Positions 23,881-31,616 of a stretch of DNA of 37,144 bases are shown piece after piece. The stretch's first letter is position 1; each line of letters begins with the position of its first letter. The translations under genes and the position numbers were made by a program. Location: positions 1 through 37,144 of the IMG/VR virus record IMGVR_UViG_3300017710_000013; one strand, given 5' to 3'. The notes under the pieces were generated by a model that did no database searches, was not told where the DNA came from, and saw nothing but the letters and a program-made list of their open reading frames with translations. The stretch is from a virus.

Positions 23881-24459
23881 ATGCCAATTTCATTCGGAAG
23901 TTCAGAGGGTTCTGGGAGTTCACTATTTATTCGGGCCAACCTGCCGCAAAATCGCTGGTGGGTGAAGACTGAAGCGGGAGACGAAAACATTGATATGTCG
24001 CGCGGGTTCGCGATGGACATCAAGAACGTCACATTCGGCTGGCTGATGATCGACATCGGCGTGCGTGACTGGCAGCCGTGGCCGTCGCCATCTGAGCAGA
24101 TTGCTCGCCCGTCTGAAAACCACAAGCAGGGGTTCGAGGTGGACTGCTGGCTCGGTGACGGCCGTCAGGCGTCATTCAGCGGCAACTCGTATGGCTTGGG
24201 CCAGTTTATTGCTCGAGTGTACAATGACGCCGAGGCTTCGCCTGACTTCGCATCCAAGATCCCAGTGGTTCAAGTAACCAGCTCAACGCCAATCGTGATC
24301 GGCAAGGGCACGTCGTATGACGTCGGCTTCTCTATCGCCAAGTGGATCAACAAGCCGGAGAACGGCGCGGAAGTAGCGGCGCCGGTTGCGGCACCGATCA
24401 CTGCACCCGCACCGGCACCCGCTGCGGCTCCGGCGTCGGAAACAGAGTTCGGCTTCTAA
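23881..24459 (+). CDS. Phage ssDNA-binding-like protein
   Basis: A 192-residue protein with AAGGAG. Residues 1-150 are beta-rich and contain many aromatic residues suitable for stacking on bases (NRWWVKTEAG, FGWLMIDIGVRDWQPWP). A Pro/Ala linker (about 165-187) leads to a short acidic-aromatic tail TEFGF, the typical SSB architecture of OB fold, linker, tip. Place between the exonuclease and primase-helicase supports SSB function. No direct family signature, so not certain. A strong terminator-like hairpin follows, consistent with high expression. Confidence 0.6.
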   Translation: MPISFGSSEGSGSSLFIRANLPQNRWWVKTEAGDENIDMSRGFAMDIKNVTFGWLMIDIGVRDWQPWPSPSEQIARPSENHKQGFEVDCWLGDGRQASFSGNSYGLGQFIARVYNDAEASPDFASKIPVVQVTSSTPIVIGKGTSYDVGFSIAKWINKPENGAEVAAPVAAPITAPAPAPAAAPASETEFGF

Positions 24460-24465
24460 TGACGC

Positions 24466-24498
24466 TGCCGCCTGCTTCGGCGGGCGGCAACACTTTTT
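24466..24498 (+). terminator. UUCG hairpin terminator after SSB-like gene
   Basis: A 10-bp stem (24466-24475 with 24480-24489, one G-U) with UUCG loop is followed four bases later by five Ts, a recognisable intrinsic terminator or attenuator. It would reduce transcription into the primase-helicase relative to the SSB-like gene. Confidence 0.75.
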
Positions 24499-24514
24499 GC
24501 GATAGGGGTGGGAA

Positions 24515-26713
24515 ATGAGTGAAAGATATTTTAGCAAAGTCGCGGAGAGCGCAGTGGCCGACGTGGCCAATGCAATCAAGGGAAGCCGCAACGAGATTTT
24601 AAACAAGGCCGCGTTTACGCTCGGGAGGCACGCGCACATGGCCCCGTCAAATCTTGATGCGGCGCTGGGCGAGCTACACAGCGCAGCGAAGGCGATGGGT
24701 TTACAGGAACACGAGATCCGGGCCACCATTGGCTCCGGCTTCAAGCGCGGCGGCGACAATCCGAAGGAGCTCGAAAACTCCGACGCGATGCCGTACACGC
24801 CGTCCGAGTTTGACCGCCTGATGGCGCGCCTGGCGGCCAAGGAGGTGCTCGTCCGGGACGACGAGACCCGCGCAGACAAGATGCGCAAGGCGAAGGACAT
24901 TTGGGAGCGCGGCGTCGCAATTTCGCGTGAGAACATCGACGCCGTGCGCCCGGCTCTACTCTACCTCAACTCGCGGGGTCTGAGGGCCAGCACAGCCTCG
25001 CATGCGGCGCGGTTCAACCCGAATATATACGACGGCCCCGCAATCATGTTTCCGGCGCTCGATCCAAGCGGAAATGTGTGCGGTATCCAGAGCGTGCTAC
25101 TCACGCCCGAGGGCCAGAAGCGCGAGCACAATGGCATCAGCAAATACAGCCGCGGCGTGATCGCCGGCAACGTCATGCGGATCGGCAACGAGCACGACGG
25201 CGGCTGCATCATTATGGCGGAGGGTCCAGAGGACGCGATGTCAGTGTATCAGGCGGTCGGTGACGAGGCGACAATCGTCTGCACGTTTGGCAAGGCCGGC
25301 ATGTCCACATACTCTGTGCCGCGTGCGTCCGACGTGACGATATGCGCCGACCCGGATCTGGACGTGGACGCGGTGGCCGACGTGCTCCGCGGCGACGGCA
25401 GCACTGACGTGCACGTCGTGCGCTTCGACATGCTGGGCGTCGAGGGTGTCAAGGACGCCAACGACTACCTCCGCGAGACGTCCGCCGAAAAATTGCGTGA
25501 GGCTCTGGCACTAGCAAAGCCGGTCGCGCAGGTGCAGGCCGAGATCGCGCAGTCTGAGCGCAGCTACCCGACGCCATACGATCCGATCGACCCGGCGAGC
25601 ATACCGGCGCGTCGCTGGATATATGGGCAGCATTACATCAGGGGCAACGTCTCTGTCTTGGCCTCGGCTGGCGGCGTGGGCAAGACGTCAATGCAAATCG
25701 TGGAGGCTCTGGCAATTTGCACAGGCAGGCCGCTCCTGGGTGAGCCCGTGCACGAGCCGTGCAACGTGTGGATCATCAACCTCGAGGATCCGCTGGAGGA
25801 GATGCAGCGGCGCGTCGCCTCCGCGATGATGCACTACAACGTCACGGCGGACGAAATCAGGGGCAAGCTGTTTCTGGATGCGGGCCGTGATCTCAAGATG
25901 ATCTTCGCCAAGCAGGACCGCGACGGCATCTCAGTCGACGAGGAGATGGCGGACTACATGGTGGCCAAGATCAAGCAGAACGAGATTGGCTGCGTGTTCA
26001 TCGACCCGTGGGTCGGCGCAAACCACATTAACGAGAACGACAACGTCGCAATGAACGCCGCCGTCTCACTGGTGCGCAGCATCGCGGATGAGACAGACTG
26101 CGGCATGGGCCTCGTCCACCACATACGCAAGGGCAACGGCGACGACGCCACGGTCGACAGCATACGGGGAGCAGGCAGCCTTATCGGCGCAGCCCGTGCG
26201 GCGCGTGTCATCAACCGCGTGTCTCAGGAGGACGCGCTCAAGCTGGGCGTGTCCGAGACCGAGGCGCTGGGCATATTCCGTGTAGACGACGGCAAGTCAA
26301 ACATGGCGCCGCCGGCAGCGAAGGCGGTGTACAGGCGCATGGTCGGCGTTAAGTTGCCAAACGGGGAATATGTGGGTGTGGCCACGGAATATTCCATGCC
26401 TGATTTATTCCACGGGGTAAGCGCTAAGGACGCCATGAAGGTGCAGCGTGATGTCGGGCTGGCTGCGCAGAAAGGTGACTTCATGCGCCAGAACACGCAG
26501 GCCAAGAATTGGGTGGGCAATGTGGTGGCGCTGCATCTTGATCTCGATGTGGACAAGAAGCACGAAAAAGCTAAGGTCAACGCAATCGTGAAGAAGTGGA
26601 TCGAGACCGACGTGCTGCGCATTGAGCGTGAGAAGGACCAGCGAACCGGGCGTGACGTGCCGGTGGTGGTCGTAGGCGAGTGGATCACTGGGGAAGAGGC
26701 GGGCGTGACCTGA
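24515..26713 (+). CDS. TOPRIM primase-helicase
   Basis: A 732-residue protein. N-terminal helices (1-130) precede a TOPRIM primase part: Glu236 in AEGPEDA and Asp279/281/283 in CADPDLD, with a VKDANDYLRE end. The C-terminal part is a RepA/DnaB-like ATPase: Walker A AGGVGKTS at residues 385-392 and Walker B CVFIDPW with Asp497; motif GLVHHIRKGN (about 530) and a SIRGAGSLIGAARAAR segment follow. A KVN-rich C-terminus includes a winged-helix-like end. Such fused enzymes prime and unwind phage DNA, with the polymerase supplied by the host here. It overlaps the next gene at TGATG. Confidence 0.8.
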   Translation: MSERYFSKVAESAVADVANAIKGSRNEILNKAAFTLGRHAHMAPSNLDAALGELHSAAKAMGLQEHEIRATIGSGFKRGGDNPKELENSDAMPYTPSEFDRLMARLAAKEVLVRDDETRADKMRKAKDIWERGVAISRENIDAVRPALLYLNSRGLRASTASHAARFNPNIYDGPAIMFPALDPSGNVCGIQSVLLTPEGQKREHNGISKYSRGVIAGNVMRIGNEHDGGCIIMAEGPEDAMSVYQAVGDEATIVCTFGKAGMSTYSVPRASDVTICADPDLDVDAVADVLRGDGSTDVHVVRFDMLGVEGVKDANDYLRETSAEKLREALALAKPVAQVQAEIAQSERSYPTPYDPIDPASIPARRWIYGQHYIRGNVSVLASAGGVGKTSMQIVEALAICTGRPLLGEPVHEPCNVWIINLEDPLEEMQRRVASAMMHYNVTADEIRGKLFLDAGRDLKMIFAKQDRDGISVDEEMADYMVAKIKQNEIGCVFIDPWVGANHINENDNVAMNAAVSLVRSIADETDCGMGLVHHIRKGNGDDATVDSIRGAGSLIGAARAARVINRVSQEDALKLGVSETEALGIFRVDDGKSNMAPPAAKAVYRRMVGVKLPNGEYVGVATEYSMPDLFHGVSAKDAMKVQRDVGLAAQKGDFMRQNTQAKNWVGNVVALHLDLDVDKKHEKAKVNAIVKKWIETDVLRIEREKDQRTGRDVPVVVVGEWITGEEAGVT

Positions 26714-26967
26714 TGGACGACTTGGATGCGGCATACGAAAAGCTGTTCAGCAGTGACGCGATGGATCGCATACTCACCGTCCTGTGGTCCGAGGATGTCG
26801 GGGCGATCAACATCGAGTTCGAGCCGGGCTTCTTGCAGCCGGAAAATTTGGAGGAGCGGAAGCGCCGCACCGAGATACTCGTGAATGCGATGTGGACGAT
26901 CGAACGTGCGCTGCTGGTTATGGATGACCAGCTACTGAGGAGCGGCGATGATGACGTGGTGCATTGA
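26713..26967 (+). CDS. Small acidic protein after primase-helicase
   Basis: An 84-residue protein; ATG 26713 overlaps the previous stop. It is acidic, helical (DDLDAAYEKLFSSDAMDRI; ERKRRTEILVNAMWTIERALL) and lacks a recognised family. Coupling to the primase-helicase suggests a replication accessory role. It ends next to the GGTGTGG repeat region. Confidence 0.5.
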   Translation: MDDLDAAYEKLFSSDAMDRILTVLWSEDVGAINIEFEPGFLQPENLEERKRRTEILVNAMWTIERALLVMDDQLLRSGDDDVVH

Positions 26968-27112
26968 TGCTTCCACACCTTCCACACTTGGGGTGTGGTG
27001 GAGTGTGGGAGGTGTGGAGAATAAGGCCATTTCACTCTCCACACCACCACCCGCTATTGTATAGCGTGGTGTGGTGTGGTGTGTGGCAGTGGTTTCGATT
27101 GGGTGTGGTTAA
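26968..27112. repeat. GGTGTGG repeat cluster, origin candidate
   Basis: The gap between replication genes carries at least five copies of GGTGTGG (26992, 27011, 27068, 27073, 27102) and two inverted copies (26973, 27039). Positions 26972-26988 pair with 27002-27018 (16 of 17) around a 13-base loop, and a second imperfect hairpin has GCTAT-TGT-ATAGC at 27053-27065. A TTAAC half-site (27109-27113) matching half of the CtrA-like boxes ends the region. Iteron-like repeats, stems and location beside replication genes suggest an origin or replication initiator site; unproven. Confidence 0.5.
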
Positions 27113-27137
27113 CATTAGGGCGATGGGGAGATGATAC

Positions 27138-27743
27138 ATGGCTAAGAAGGTGAGTGGCAAAGCGAAAGCGGGTTACGCTAAGGCGAGGAAGGATAGAGGC
27201 ACGTTTGAGACTGGCAATCAGACGAAGCCGATCTCACGTCAGGTCGATGGCCAGTTGTTGCCGCTGGATCGCAAGGCGCGGGAGAAGACGTTGAAGTGGG
27301 GAGACACACTTCCGTCGCTGGTGTCGCCAGAGTTAGCTGGGCGCTTTGAGGCGGCGTATGACGCGCTGCGGATCAAGATCGAAGAGGATGACGTCGTGGC
27401 CGTGCACAAGATCGCCACGCAGCTCATCCGGGCGTGGGACGTGCTCGAGGCAGAGGCAGAGGCTAACGGGCACCAGCCGGTCGGTCGGCACGCCTACTGC
27501 ATCGAGATCGCGTCTGGCAACATTGTGTGCATTGCGCTGCATGATGCGACTGGAATACGGCGTGAGCATCCCGACTGGTTAGTGTATGATATGGTCGACG
27601 CAGCAATCGTGCTGGGGAATAACTTTAGCAGCGAGTTCATCGCGAAGACGCTGGAGAAGTTCCCGGACGCAAAGGTCACGCGGTGCATCGGTCCGGCGAA
27701 CAGCACGTTCGACGCTGAGCTGGGCGACGAGATACCGTTTTGA
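27138..27743 (+). CDS. Unknown protein with SSB-like acidic tail
   Basis: A 201-residue protein. The N-terminus (1-45) is Lys-rich and likely disordered or DNA-binding; residues 60-100 are helical; residues 115-185 form an alpha/beta domain (HAYCIEIASGNIVCIALHD, DWLVYDMVDAAIVLG). It ends ELGDEIPF, very like the conserved acidic tip of bacterial SSB that binds host repair and replication enzymes. Placed next to the origin-like repeats and upstream of terminase, it could be a DNA-binding replication protein that recruits host factors. This is inferred from tail resemblance and place. Confidence 0.55.
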   Translation: MAKKVSGKAKAGYAKARKDRGTFETGNQTKPISRQVDGQLLPLDRKAREKTLKWGDTLPSLVSPELAGRFEAAYDALRIKIEEDDVVAVHKIATQLIRAWDVLEAEAEANGHQPVGRHAYCIEIASGNIVCIALHDATGIRREHPDWLVYDMVDAAIVLGNNFSSEFIAKTLEKFPDAKVTRCIGPANSTFDAELGDEIPF

Positions 27744-27757
27744 AAGGAGAAGTCTAG

Positions 27758-28213
27758 ATGGGTGCAATTGGAGACGCTAAGATAGCCGCGCTGGAAGCGG
27801 CAGGCGAGGACGAGATCTTCGGCTTGATCGCGGACGGCATGAACGCGTCCGACATCATCAAGCACTATGACGTGGGCTGGAACCTGTTCCACAAGTGGGT
27901 CGCGTCGGCTGAGGGTCGTGCGCAGCGGTATGACGAGGCCAAGCAGATGGCTGGTCACTATTACGCGTCGCAGGCGCAGAAGATTGCCGATCAGACGCAC
28001 CAGCTCGAGGCGAGCGTGAACAGCGCGAAGCTGGCGGTCGACGTGCTCAAGTGGAAGGCGGCTAAGGCGTCGCCCGAGTATGACACGAGGCAGCGCGATG
28101 TCGCGATCAACATCAGCGTAAATGACTTGCACGCGCAGGCAGCAGCTCTGCTCAACGAGGTTGGCGGTGACATCATCGAGGGCGAGATCGTCGAGGATCA
28201 GGATGGCGATTGA
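27758..28213 (+). CDS. terS: Terminase small subunit
   Basis: A 151-residue protein with AAAGGAGAA. Residues 20-48 form an HTH-like unit (FGLIADGMNASDIIKHYDVGWNLFHKWV), then a helical oligomerisation segment, then LAVDVLKWKAAKASPEYDTR (about 105-125), the pattern of Sf6-like small terminases, and an acidic end. It recognises the packaging site and regulates the large subunit, whose gene follows after 343 bases. The intervening non-coding region may be its target. Confidence 0.7.
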   Translation: MGAIGDAKIAALEAAGEDEIFGLIADGMNASDIIKHYDVGWNLFHKWVASAEGRAQRYDEAKQMAGHYYASQAQKIADQTHQLEASVNSAKLAVDVLKWKAAKASPEYDTRQRDVAINISVNDLHAQAAALLNEVGGDIIEGEIVEDQDGD

Positions 28214-28311
28214 GCGCGAAAACGCACACCGACGCAGCGAAGCGTGCGCGTGCACGCGTGCAACATCGCGGCGACGAGGTCAAGCAAATGCGCCACAATC
28301 GGGCACGCTGA
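28210..28311 (+). CDS. Tiny basic ORF between terminase genes
   Basis: A 33-residue ORF starting at TTG 28210, in a TTGA overlap with the small terminase stop and with AGGA six bases upstream. Strongly basic (TDAAKRARARVQHRGDEVKQ). Codon bias looks coding, but it is short and the start is weak. Part of it is the alternating GC-rich tract 28242-28262. Confidence 0.3.
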   Translation: MSAKTHTDAAKRARARVQHRGDEVKQMRHNRAR

Positions 28312-28556
28312 CGGGTGTAAATGTGGCAACATTAAGGCAAATGAGGGGCAAAAGAGCTAAGTCGTTGTTATTGTTGCCAACATTATTTAACATAATACGG
28401 GTTATGCGTTTTAACTCGATCTCGGGGTCGATTTCGCTACGAAATGCGCGTTTTGACCCCCCCCTTCTTCGCCGCGGCCGGGTGCAAAAGCTCATGACCT
28501 AATCACGCACCCGCGCCGAAAAAATTTCACACCACCACGAACAGGAGTGTTAACAA
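28312..28556. other. Non-coding gap, possible packaging site
   Basis: No convincing gene in this stretch. It contains ATTTCG-CTA-CGAAAT hairpin (28431-28445), a poly-C run near 28460, AT-rich blocks with a TTAAC half-site at 28550-28554 and the AGGAG site of the large terminase. Between the two terminase genes it may hold a pac or cos site; nothing in the sequence alone decides that. Confidence 0.4.
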
Positions 28557-29978
28557 ATGAACGCCACAACGCCAATCGACAACCCCTTCGTCAAACTGAT
28601 GCGGCGCTACCGCGACGACCCGGTGCGCTTCTCCCAAGAGGTGATCGGCATCGAGCCGGACGAGTGGCAAGTTGAGCTTTTAGACGCCGTCTCTGCCCCC
28701 AAGATCCGCCGCATATCCGTCCGGTCTGGCCACGGTGTCGGCAAGTCGACGGGCGTCGCAATGGCGGCCATCTGGCACGTCTTGATGCGCTACCCGAGCA
28801 AGACGGTGGTCACGGCCCCCACCTCCGCGCAGCTCTTTGACGCGTGTTTCGCTGAGATGAAATCCGTGGCCAAGCGGCTCAAGCCCCCGTTTGACAATTT
28901 GCTGGAGGTGAAGTCGGACCGGATTGAGCTGAAGAGCGCCCCGGAGAGCACGTTTATTTCGTGCAGGACGTCACGCGCTGAGCAGCCCGAGGCGCTCGCC
29001 GGTGTGCACAGCGAGCACGTTCTGCTTCTGGCGGACGAGGCCAGCGGTGTCCCGGAGGCCGTGTTTGAGGCTGCCTCTGGCTCGATGTCGGGCCACAGCG
29101 CCACCACGGTGCTCACCGGCAACCCGACGCGTAACACTGGCTTCTTTTACGACACCCACACGCGGCTGCGGGATGACTGGTACACGATGCACGTCTCCTG
29201 CGTCGAGAGCCCGCGCGTGTCCGAGGATTTCGTCGACGACATGCGGAAGCGGTACGGTGAGGACAGCCCGGCGTTTCATGTGCGCGTCTTGGGCAATTTC
29301 CCGCCATCTGAGGAGGACACGGTGATCCCGGTGTCTCTGATCGAGCACGCGTTCAACAACGAGGTGAAGGTGCACGAGGACACGACTGCGGTTTGGGGCT
29401 TGGACGTGGCGCGGCAGGGCGGCGACAGCAGCGTGCTGTGCAAGCGGCAGGGTCCGGTGATCCACCCGCTCACGGTGTGGCGCAACTTGGACCTGATGCA
29501 GCTCTCCGGCGCCGTTAAGGCGGAATATGACGCCATGCCCCCGTCCCGGCGCCCTAGCGAGATCATAATCGACAGCAACGGCTTCGGCGCGGGCGTGTTG
29601 GACCGATTGCGTGAGTTGGGTCTACCGGCGCGTGGCTTGAACGTGTCGGAGCGCGCGGTGGCGAAGCAGACGTATTTGAACCTGCGCGCTGAGCTGTGGT
29701 TTAGGTGCAAGTCGTGGCTCGAGGGTATGGATGTGTCTCTGCCACGCGACGACGCGCTGTATGCGGAGCTGGCGGGTCCGCGGTATATGTTCACGTCGTC
29801 TGGCAAGATACAGGTGGAGAGCAAGGAGAGCATGAAGAAGCGCGGCATCCGCTCGCCGGACCGCGCTGATGCTCTGTGCTTAGCTCTGGCCAATGACCAC
29901 ACGACGATGGCGTTTGGCACTGCCTCAGCGGGGTCGTGGGCGAAGCCGCTGAGGCGTGGTATTCGCGGGGTGGTTTAG
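28557..29978 (+). CDS. terL: Terminase large subunit
   Basis: A 473-residue ATP-driven DNA-packaging motor. Walker A is GHGVGKST (residues 58-65), Walker B LLLADE (156-161). The RNase H-like nuclease has Asp283 (LDVARQGGD), Asp339 (IIIDSNGFG) and a SPDRADAL motif (433-440). It cuts the concatemer and pumps DNA into the head through the portal encoded ~4 kb downstream. Length and motif order match podovirus large terminases. Its end overlaps the converging minus-strand gene by four bases. Confidence 0.9.
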   Translation: MNATTPIDNPFVKLMRRYRDDPVRFSQEVIGIEPDEWQVELLDAVSAPKIRRISVRSGHGVGKSTGVAMAAIWHVLMRYPSKTVVTAPTSAQLFDACFAEMKSVAKRLKPPFDNLLEVKSDRIELKSAPESTFISCRTSRAEQPEALAGVHSEHVLLLADEASGVPEAVFEAASGSMSGHSATTVLTGNPTRNTGFFYDTHTRLRDDWYTMHVSCVESPRVSEDFVDDMRKRYGEDSPAFHVRVLGNFPPSEEDTVIPVSLIEHAFNNEVKVHEDTTAVWGLDVARQGGDSSVLCKRQGPVIHPLTVWRNLDLMQLSGAVKAEYDAMPPSRRPSEIIIDSNGFGAGVLDRLRELGLPARGLNVSERAVAKQTYLNLRAELWFRCKSWLEGMDVSLPRDDALYAELAGPRYMFTSSGKIQVESKESMKKRGIRSPDRADALCLALANDHTTMAFGTASAGSWAKPLRRGIRGVV

Positions 29979-30487
29979 GCGTTCTCGACCTGATCGACGA
30001 GTAGCTGGCCATTCTCGACCCACTGCTCGAGCGTAAGGTCTTTGAGTTTTCGGTGGTCGATTTCTATCTGGCCCAAGACTTCGTAGTCGTCATATATGTC
30101 TTTTTTGAGGTACGAGAAGACGAAGCCGACCTTGTGCTCCCCGTAAAGCGCGTCGCGGTGTTTTACGCGCTCCAGCACGAGGTGTGGGCACCCGATTGCG
30201 TCGAGTATGATCTCGCGCGTGAGGCGCTTTGGCTTCATCGCCCGCTTGATCGGCACCGCCATTCTGGGCGGTGACTGCGGGTATTCTGCGCCCTCAGCCC
30301 GCTCGCGCTCGATGTAGCGCCTGACGTTAATCTTGGCGATCTCGCACTCGCCGTAGGGTATCTGATATGATAGCTCTCTAGCGAGCTCAAGCGCCTCCTT
30401 AGACTTCTCCTCGGTGTCGGCGGTGATTGCGAGGTACAGGCCCAGCTCGACGGCTTCCCGCGTGTTTTTTGGTGTGTTGTTGTGCAT
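29975..30487 (-). CDS. Unknown soluble protein, CtrA-box gene
   Basis: A 170-residue protein. Residues 1-65 are helical (TREAVELGLYLAITADTEEKSKEALELA), residues 80-170 mixed, with VGFVFSYLKKDIYDDYEVLGQIEID and a final LTLEQWVENG. No family recognised. Its leader is an almost exact copy of that of 15596, including the CtrA half-site and Shine-Dalgarno, so both are probably switched on together. It lies convergent with terL. Could be a host-takeover protein; unproven. Confidence 0.55.
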   Translation of the reverse strand: MHNNTPKNTREAVELGLYLAITADTEEKSKEALELARELSYQIPYGECEIAKINVRRYIERERAEGAEYPQSPPRMAVPIKRAMKPKRLTREIILDAIGCPHLVLERVKHRDALYGEHKVGFVFSYLKKDIYDDYEVLGQIEIDHRKLKDLTLEQWVENGQLLVDQVENA

Positions 30488-30522
30488 GTCCGTTCTCCTT
30501 TGTTTCTGTCTATACTGTTAAC
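30485..30522 (-). repeat. Shared promoter/leader, copy B
   Basis: Read on the minus strand, 34 of 38 bases are identical to 15561-15598, ending at the ATG of the gene at 30487. It includes one CtrA half-site, TATAGACAG and the Shine-Dalgarno. Differences are scattered, so it is a diverged duplication rather than an assembly artefact. Confidence 0.8.
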
Positions 30523-30533
30523 CTAATGTTAAC
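30518..30533. promoter_or_regulatory. CtrA box, divergent gap 3 (perfect)
   Basis: TTAA-N7-TTAAC, a full match to the CtrA consensus, lies between the minus-strand gene (start 30487) and the plus-strand virion block (start 30738). The reverse strand also reads TTAA-N7-TTAAC, so it may act in both directions. TATAGA is next to it on the minus strand. Confidence 0.7.
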
Positions 30534-30605
30534 GCCTACCCATTACAAGCCGTAAAATGCAAAAAACTGGCCTCCCCCACAAATTTTTGTTATCATGCCC
30601 TTGTT

Positions 30606-30706
30606 AGCGGCTACCTCCCACCCGGCCGCTGAGCTTTTGGCTCCCCCGCGCGTCCATCCTCCCATGAGCGCGCGGGGTTACGTTAAAAGTGGTTTGCGTG
30701 TATTAT
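30606..30706 (+). promoter_or_regulatory. Structured leader before virion block
   Basis: Three inverted repeats occupy this gap: AGCGGC/GCCGCT (30606-30611 with 30625-30630), GAGC/GCTC (30631-30642) and CCCCGCGCG/CGCGCGGGG (30644-30652 with 30669-30677). TATTAT at 30701-30706 with a weak TTACGT 17 bases upstream may be the block's promoter. They could be a terminator plus promoter or a regulatory leader. Confidence 0.4.
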
Positions 30707-30737
30707 GTGGGGAAGGCTGACGAGAGGACGGGGTCAC

Positions 30738-31616
30738 ATGGATTTCAAAACAAGTTGGGGAATGCTGACCGGCAAGATCCCAAAGAGTGAAGAATACCAT
30801 CAGATGACCGCCGCCAATCAGGCGCATCAAGTGGCATCGCAGCACGACGACCCCGGCGGCAACATCTACAACGCCATGTACCAGAACGCGTATAGCAACT
30901 CTCTGGCGAACAACATGCCCAACACGGCCGCCCAGAACAACGGATCCGGCGACCGTCCGCGCAGCTCGTTCCGCAATCCACAGGCCGGCGGCCTACTCAG
31001 CTTTTTTGGCGGAGGCAGCCGCCTCGGCGACCAGCCCATGACGCCTCAGCGCTTTTTAACGAATTTTATCCCCGGCGTTGGAATACTCCGAGGCATTCAG
31101 CGCGCAACTGGCAATCAGCCATACACCATGAACACCCAGAGCGGCAGCGGCGCCTACGACCCCAGCAAGGTTAACGCAATGATTGCGGCATCGCAGACAC
31201 CGCAATCCGCCAATCCGGGAAGTATGTCACGGGCACAGGCTTCAAGCCCTTTAGCGGCACTCGCTAATGTGCAGAAAGTAGCAGCGACGCCAATGCCGTC
31301 CACATATTCCGGGCTTCCAGCGGGTATGGAAGCTCAATACAGCGCATCCCCGACACCTCTCTTAGCGGCGCCAGACATTGGCCCCGCGTTTCCAGCAAGT
31401 ACGTTTGGAGAAGTTGTGCTCGACCCTGACGCAGACTTGGAGCTTGAGGCGTTCACCGGCCAGCCCAGCGACCCACGGTATATGCCCGGAGGCGAATTTG
31501 ACGCGTTCATGGAGCACACCGGCAGCTTGCCTGCTTTTGCTCCATACCATAATGACCGCAAGAAAATGATGGAAATTTTTGAGCAATACCTAAAGACGCA
31601 AGGGGGAGGAAACTAA
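30738..31616 (+). CDS. Unknown virion-block protein
   Basis: A 292-residue protein; ATG 30738 is preferred to in-frame ATG 30705, which lies close to the proposed promoter. Asn/Ala/Ser/Gly-rich and mostly disordered, with a short RFLTNFIPGVGILRGIQRATG segment (about 113-133) like a membrane- or channel-inserting helix, and an acidic C-terminal third (PDADLELEAFTGQPSDP). It is the first gene before the transglycosylase and ends TAATG with it. Probably an ejected or structural protein; no family recognised. Confidence 0.45.
   Translation: MDFKTSWGMLTGKIPKSEEYHQMTAANQAHQVASQHDDPGGNIYNAMYQNAYSNSLANNMPNTAAQNNGSGDRPRSSFRNPQAGGLLSFFGGGSRLGDQPMTPQRFLTNFIPGVGILRGIQRATGNQPYTMNTQSGSGAYDPSKVNAMIAASQTPQSANPGSMSRAQASSPLAALANVQKVAATPMPSTYSGLPAGMEAQYSASPTPLLAAPDIGPAFPASTFGEVVLDPDADLELEAFTGQPSDPRYMPGGEFDAFMEHTGSLPAFAPYHNDRKKMMEIFEQYLKTQGGGN

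Noticed and set aside
28242-28262. Z-DNA-prone alternating tract as a stand-alone signal
   Set aside because: It is short and may simply reflect Arg-Ala codons of the tiny ORF; mentioned only within the packaging-site finding.
28203-28502. 99-126 residue ORF between terminase genes
   Set aside because: Composition is Arg/Ser-rich with poor codon bias; it looks like a shadow, while a 33-residue frame fits better.
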